From an uncultured Porphyromonadaceae bacterium (GTDB taxonomy: Bacteria > Bacteroidota > Bacteroidia > Bacteroidales > Muribaculaceae), in contig URSD01000024.1 in NCBI GenBank assembly GCA_900550395.1, positions 1-42,204 of the forward strand: a stretch of 42,204 nt of DNA, written 5' to 3'. The notes beneath the pieces were generated by a model. It did no database searches and was not told where the DNA came from. It saw only the letters and a list, made by a program, of their open reading frames with translations. The position numbers and the translations under genes were made by a program. Positions 39,644 to 42,204 of this stretch are shown one piece after another. The first letter of the stretch is position 1, and every line of letters starts with the position of its first letter.

Positions 39644-41953
39644 TTATTTCAGGATCTGCGACTCGGGACCTGTCGGCAAGTCGGTGTCAATCTCCTTGCT
39701 CACTTTCTTTTTGCCATAGGAGAACGAATAGGTGACCGAGAATATGAAGCGACTGTGGCTGGATGCGGAATACTCCTGAGCTACGGTATTGTAATAGCGG
39801 GTGTTGATCTCGTAGCGGCTGTCCCGGTAGGAGCTGAAAGGACGGACCGCAGTGACGCTCAGCTGCAAGTTACCGTTGCCCCAGCCGGCCTTAAGGTAGT
39901 AAAAACCACGGTGGTGAGCCACACCGTCGCACGAGATCTGCCTGCGCCCGGGCTGATACAGGGCCGATATGTAGAAATCCCTGAACGTGTATCTTGCATC
40001 GACATGGCACACCACGTATGTACCCGAATCCGTGATAGGCCCGTGGAAGTTTTGCGTGACGCCGTTAATGTTTGCGCCGAGAGACAGGGCATTGTCGAAC
40101 AGCTTATAAAACATCGACACGCCGTACGTGAAATCGGTATTGTTGCCTGCGTTCACATATTTTCTGACCATCACGTCGCGGCCGCCTATCACTTCCGGCA
40201 CATAATCGTAGCATATGGCATGACGGTTGTAATTGAAACCCATATAAGGCGAAATCGTAAAGACTTTTGTCGGCATATATGTGTGCTGGAGAGAAGTGCT
40301 CAGCCATGTGGAGTTCTTCAGGTCCGGATTGCCGGCTATGGCAAAAATCTGGTTCTGTAGCTGCACGAAGTCGGTTCTGTTCCTTTGGCCGGCCGACTGC
40401 CGGTAAATCATGCTGCTGAACTGGGTGCGGTTCTTCGGACTGAAAAAATATGAGGCATATATATAATACTGCGGATTCACCGTCGTCTCGCTGACGCCGT
40501 TGATTTTGAGTTTGTCGGCATAAACCACCACGTTCGGGCTGAGTGTAAGGTTTCCCAAGATGAAATTGCCTTGCAGCATGGCGCCGCCGTAGATTTGGCG
40601 TCCTTTCTGATAGGAAGGCGTTGTGCCCTGATAGTCAATATTGTTGCCCGAGGCATTGCCGTAGACTTTGGCCGTAAGGGAATGCTTGCCGAGCGACTTC
40701 CGCAGACTGATGCTCAGACCGGCCGACCATGCTTTCTCGTCGACGAGGTTGACGATGGACGCCGTGCCGGAGCTATAGCGGCTGTCCATGTCGTTCTTGG
40801 AATATGATGCCTTCGGTTCCACCACCAGCATTAACTTTTTGGGCAACGTGAACTGATAGTTTCCACTCCAGGAGAATCCGATGGACTTTCTGTCTTCCGA
40901 GCTAAAATCCATCCCCGAGGTGTATTCCGGAACATCGAACCGTTCCTCGGCTTCACTGTAATTGTGCGGCGATTTTCTGTACCGCAGACTGAACGTGTTG
41001 GTAAGGACAGTCTTCTTCGTGCTGTAAACAGCTCTGAGAAAAGCCGATACATTGTGATTCTTCTCCAGCGAGTTCTTTGTTTCCTCGACATAGCTGACAG
41101 TTTTGTCCGGAAAGACAAATTCCGACTGCTGAACGATGCGTCCGTGCTTATTGTTGGTGTAATCGAAATCCACACCCACATCGTAGATCATCTTCTTATA
41201 TGCCAGCTTGGAATAAGCCCCGTACTGACCGTTGTTCATAACGGTCAACTGATCGGCATTGATCTTGGTGTAGCCGCCGAACTCATACTGTACCATCACA
41301 AAATTCACCACATGCCGCGCTCCGCCGAAACGGGGATCGGTAGGAAAGTCGTAAACATCAATGCGTTTCACCTCCTCGGCACGGATATTGCGGACATCAG
41401 TGCGCGACGCCGGCCTGAAATCAATAAAAGTTGATACCGATTCGCCGGACAGCGTACTGAATGTGCCGTCAAACGACGACACATTCAAGGTGGTGATGCC
41501 CGTGTTCTGTATCAGCTGCGTGCCGTCGGCCGAGATGCGCTTGTTCTGCGAAGTGGGGATATACGTTTCCTTTTCAGCCGACATACTGCGGTCCGATGCC
41601 GTCACCGTCAGCTCCTTGAGTTCCTCCGGTTTTTTGACATAAAAAGCCGGGACATAGATAGTCATAGAGTCAGTCTGCTGCTGAATCGTCCTTCCATGCC
41701 AGCCGTTCTCAATTTGATACAATAGTGAAAACGGAGGTTTCGGAGCATCCTTGAACATAAAAGTGCTGTCCGTTTCATTCAGTACAGCGTTAGCAAGCTG
41801 CTCGCTAAGCTCGACATTGAACAGAGTTGGTGTAAACTCAACGGTCTTCTCGTTGGTCTCGTCAACGCGGAACACGACGGTCATGTCATAGGCCGAAGCA
41901 GACAGGCAACAGGTGGATGCCGCAAGGAGAATTAGAGGACAAAGATGCTTCAT
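39644..41953 (-). CDS. TonB-receptor-like outer membrane beta-barrel protein
   Basis: This 769-residue protein has a signal peptide (MKHLCPLILLAASTCCLSASA). The N-terminal domain (about 22-125) is unlike the usual carboxypeptidase-like fold. ELTVTASDRSM follows as the typical link to a plug domain (about 125-240, with STFIDFRPASRTDVRNIRAEEVKRIDVYD). A long barrel of many alternating strands then resembles the Bacteroidota outer membrane beta-barrel family (OMP_b-brl_3). The ligand is unknown, and no SusD-like partner lies beside it. It has one of the clearest promoters in the window. Confidence 0.85.
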   Translation of the reverse strand: MKHLCPLILLAASTCCLSASAYDMTVVFRVDETNEKTVEFTPTLFNVELSEQLANAVLNETDSTFMFKDAPKPPFSLLYQIENGWHGRTIQQQTDSMTIYVPAFYVKKPEELKELTVTASDRSMSAEKETYIPTSQNKRISADGTQLIQNTGITTLNVSSFDGTFSTLSGESVSTFIDFRPASRTDVRNIRAEEVKRIDVYDFPTDPRFGGARHVVNFVMVQYEFGGYTKINADQLTVMNNGQYGAYSKLAYKKMIYDVGVDFDYTNNKHGRIVQQSEFVFPDKTVSYVEETKNSLEKNHNVSAFLRAVYSTKKTVLTNTFSLRYRKSPHNYSEAEERFDVPEYTSGMDFSSEDRKSIGFSWSGNYQFTLPKKLMLVVEPKASYSKNDMDSRYSSGTASIVNLVDEKAWSAGLSISLRKSLGKHSLTAKVYGNASGNNIDYQGTTPSYQKGRQIYGGAMLQGNFILGNLTLSPNVVVYADKLKINGVSETTVNPQYYIYASYFFSPKNRTQFSSMIYRQSAGQRNRTDFVQLQNQIFAIAGNPDLKNSTWLSTSLQHTYMPTKVFTISPYMGFNYNRHAICYDYVPEVIGGRDVMVRKYVNAGNNTDFTYGVSMFYKLFDNALSLGANINGVTQNFHGPITDSGTYVVCHVDARYTFRDFYISALYQPGRRQISCDGVAHHRGFYYLKAGWGNGNLQLSVTAVRPFSSYRDSRYEINTRYYNTVAQEYSASSHSRFIFSVTYSFSYGKKKVSKEIDTDLPTGPESQILK

Positions 41954-41999
41954 ATCAGAAATAGTTACAATTAGGCGCAATAGCGTGCGGTTTGCGCAG

Positions 42000-42030
42000 C
42001 AAATGTAAAGCAAAAAAACAAATTAGCAAA
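42000..42030 (-). promoter_or_regulatory. Primary-sigma promoter of the outer membrane protein gene
   Basis: On the minus strand TTTG (42027-42030) and TACATTTG (42000-42007) are separated by exactly 19 bases. The leader to the ATG at 41953 is about 40 bases. Confidence 0.7.
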
Positions 42031-42204
42031 CATATTTTCAACATTTTTAATAATTAGTCAAAATGAATAAAGAATTGCCATAAAACAAGACAGCCGCATG
42101 CTCCCACTCCTTTGGCATGCGGCTGTATGTGTTTGTGCGCTGTGCGTGCTGGCCGAGCTTGGCTCGATGCGGGTCACAAGGCAACCCTGACGTCGGGGAC
42201 TATC
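42031..42204. other. Right-hand end, possibly the tail of a minus-strand gene
   Basis: Apart from the hairpin at 42091-42125 little can be read. On the minus strand a frame enters from beyond the window and ends with TGA at 42174-42176 (reading IVPDVRVAL then stop), followed by the hairpin. This could be a truncated gene end, but ten codons cannot prove it. Confidence 0.25.
42091..42125. terminator. Hairpin near the right end, probable terminator
   Basis: CAGCCGCATGC and GCATGCGGCTG form a perfect 11-base stem with a 13-base loop. On the minus strand it is followed by TCTTGTTTTA, so it probably ends a gene that lies to the right of the window. Confidence 0.6.

Noticed and set aside
42174..42204. 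Confident call of a truncated gene at the right end
   Set aside because: Only about ten codons are visible, so it is kept as a possibility within the end-region entry.

Overview
The window reads as chromosomal DNA from a Bacteroidales bacterium. The family is probably Muribaculaceae or a close relative; that placement is inference. The clues are upstream boxes of the form TAnnTTTG (the Bacteroidota primary sigma factor -7 element), a pyrophosphate-dependent phosphofructokinase, a DUF4924 protein, a very long TamB-like protein, GH51 and GH3 glycosidases, and tightly packed GC-rich genes separated by AT-rich spacers. I see no phage, conjugative, CRISPR, tRNA or rRNA gene.

Region 1 (1-11824) is one functional unit. 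It holds an ABC-type tripartite efflux operon: a MacA-like adaptor, a stand-alone MacB/LolD-like ATPase, four FtsX-like permeases that form a tandemly duplicated A-B pair, and a TolC-like outer membrane channel. A two-component system follows, with an NtrC-class response regulator carrying GAFTGA and a membrane histidine kinase. A near-consensus sigma-54 promoter (GG-N10-GC, 295-310) lies 59 bases before the adaptor start, so the downstream regulator probably activates the efflux operon. Spacers in this block carry unusual 7- and 8-base tandem repeats.

Region 2 (11828-15271, minus strand) is a compact operon-like run: HAD phosphatase, RecR, GNAT acetyltransferase, RidA, DUF4924 and a PAP2 phosphatase. 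Region 3 (15339-23051) has a secreted GH51 arabinofuranosidase, an HD hydrolase, an orphan TrpB2, a secreted GH3 glycosidase, QueA and a small PH-domain membrane protein. Several convergent neighbours here meet stop to stop. Region 4 (23041-25729) has an AraC regulator divergent from an unknown zinc-ribbon protein that overlaps an EamA transporter gene.

Region 5 (25729-28802) has a spacer with a 38-base perfect inverted repeat. It is followed on the minus strand by a membrane polyferredoxin that looks like a NapH-NapG fusion and a Tat-exported ferredoxin-type aldo/keto reductase, probably a periplasm-facing redox pair. Region 6 (28965-36324) has an ECF sigma factor without an adjacent anti-sigma, three small exported envelope proteins of unknown role, a strong terminator, and a TamB-like protein. 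Region 7 (36325-42204) has a cluster of palindromes built on a repeated two-hairpin unit, a YegS/DgkB-type lipid kinase, PPi-phosphofructokinase with two terminator hairpins, and a TonB-receptor-like outer membrane protein with a well-formed promoter.
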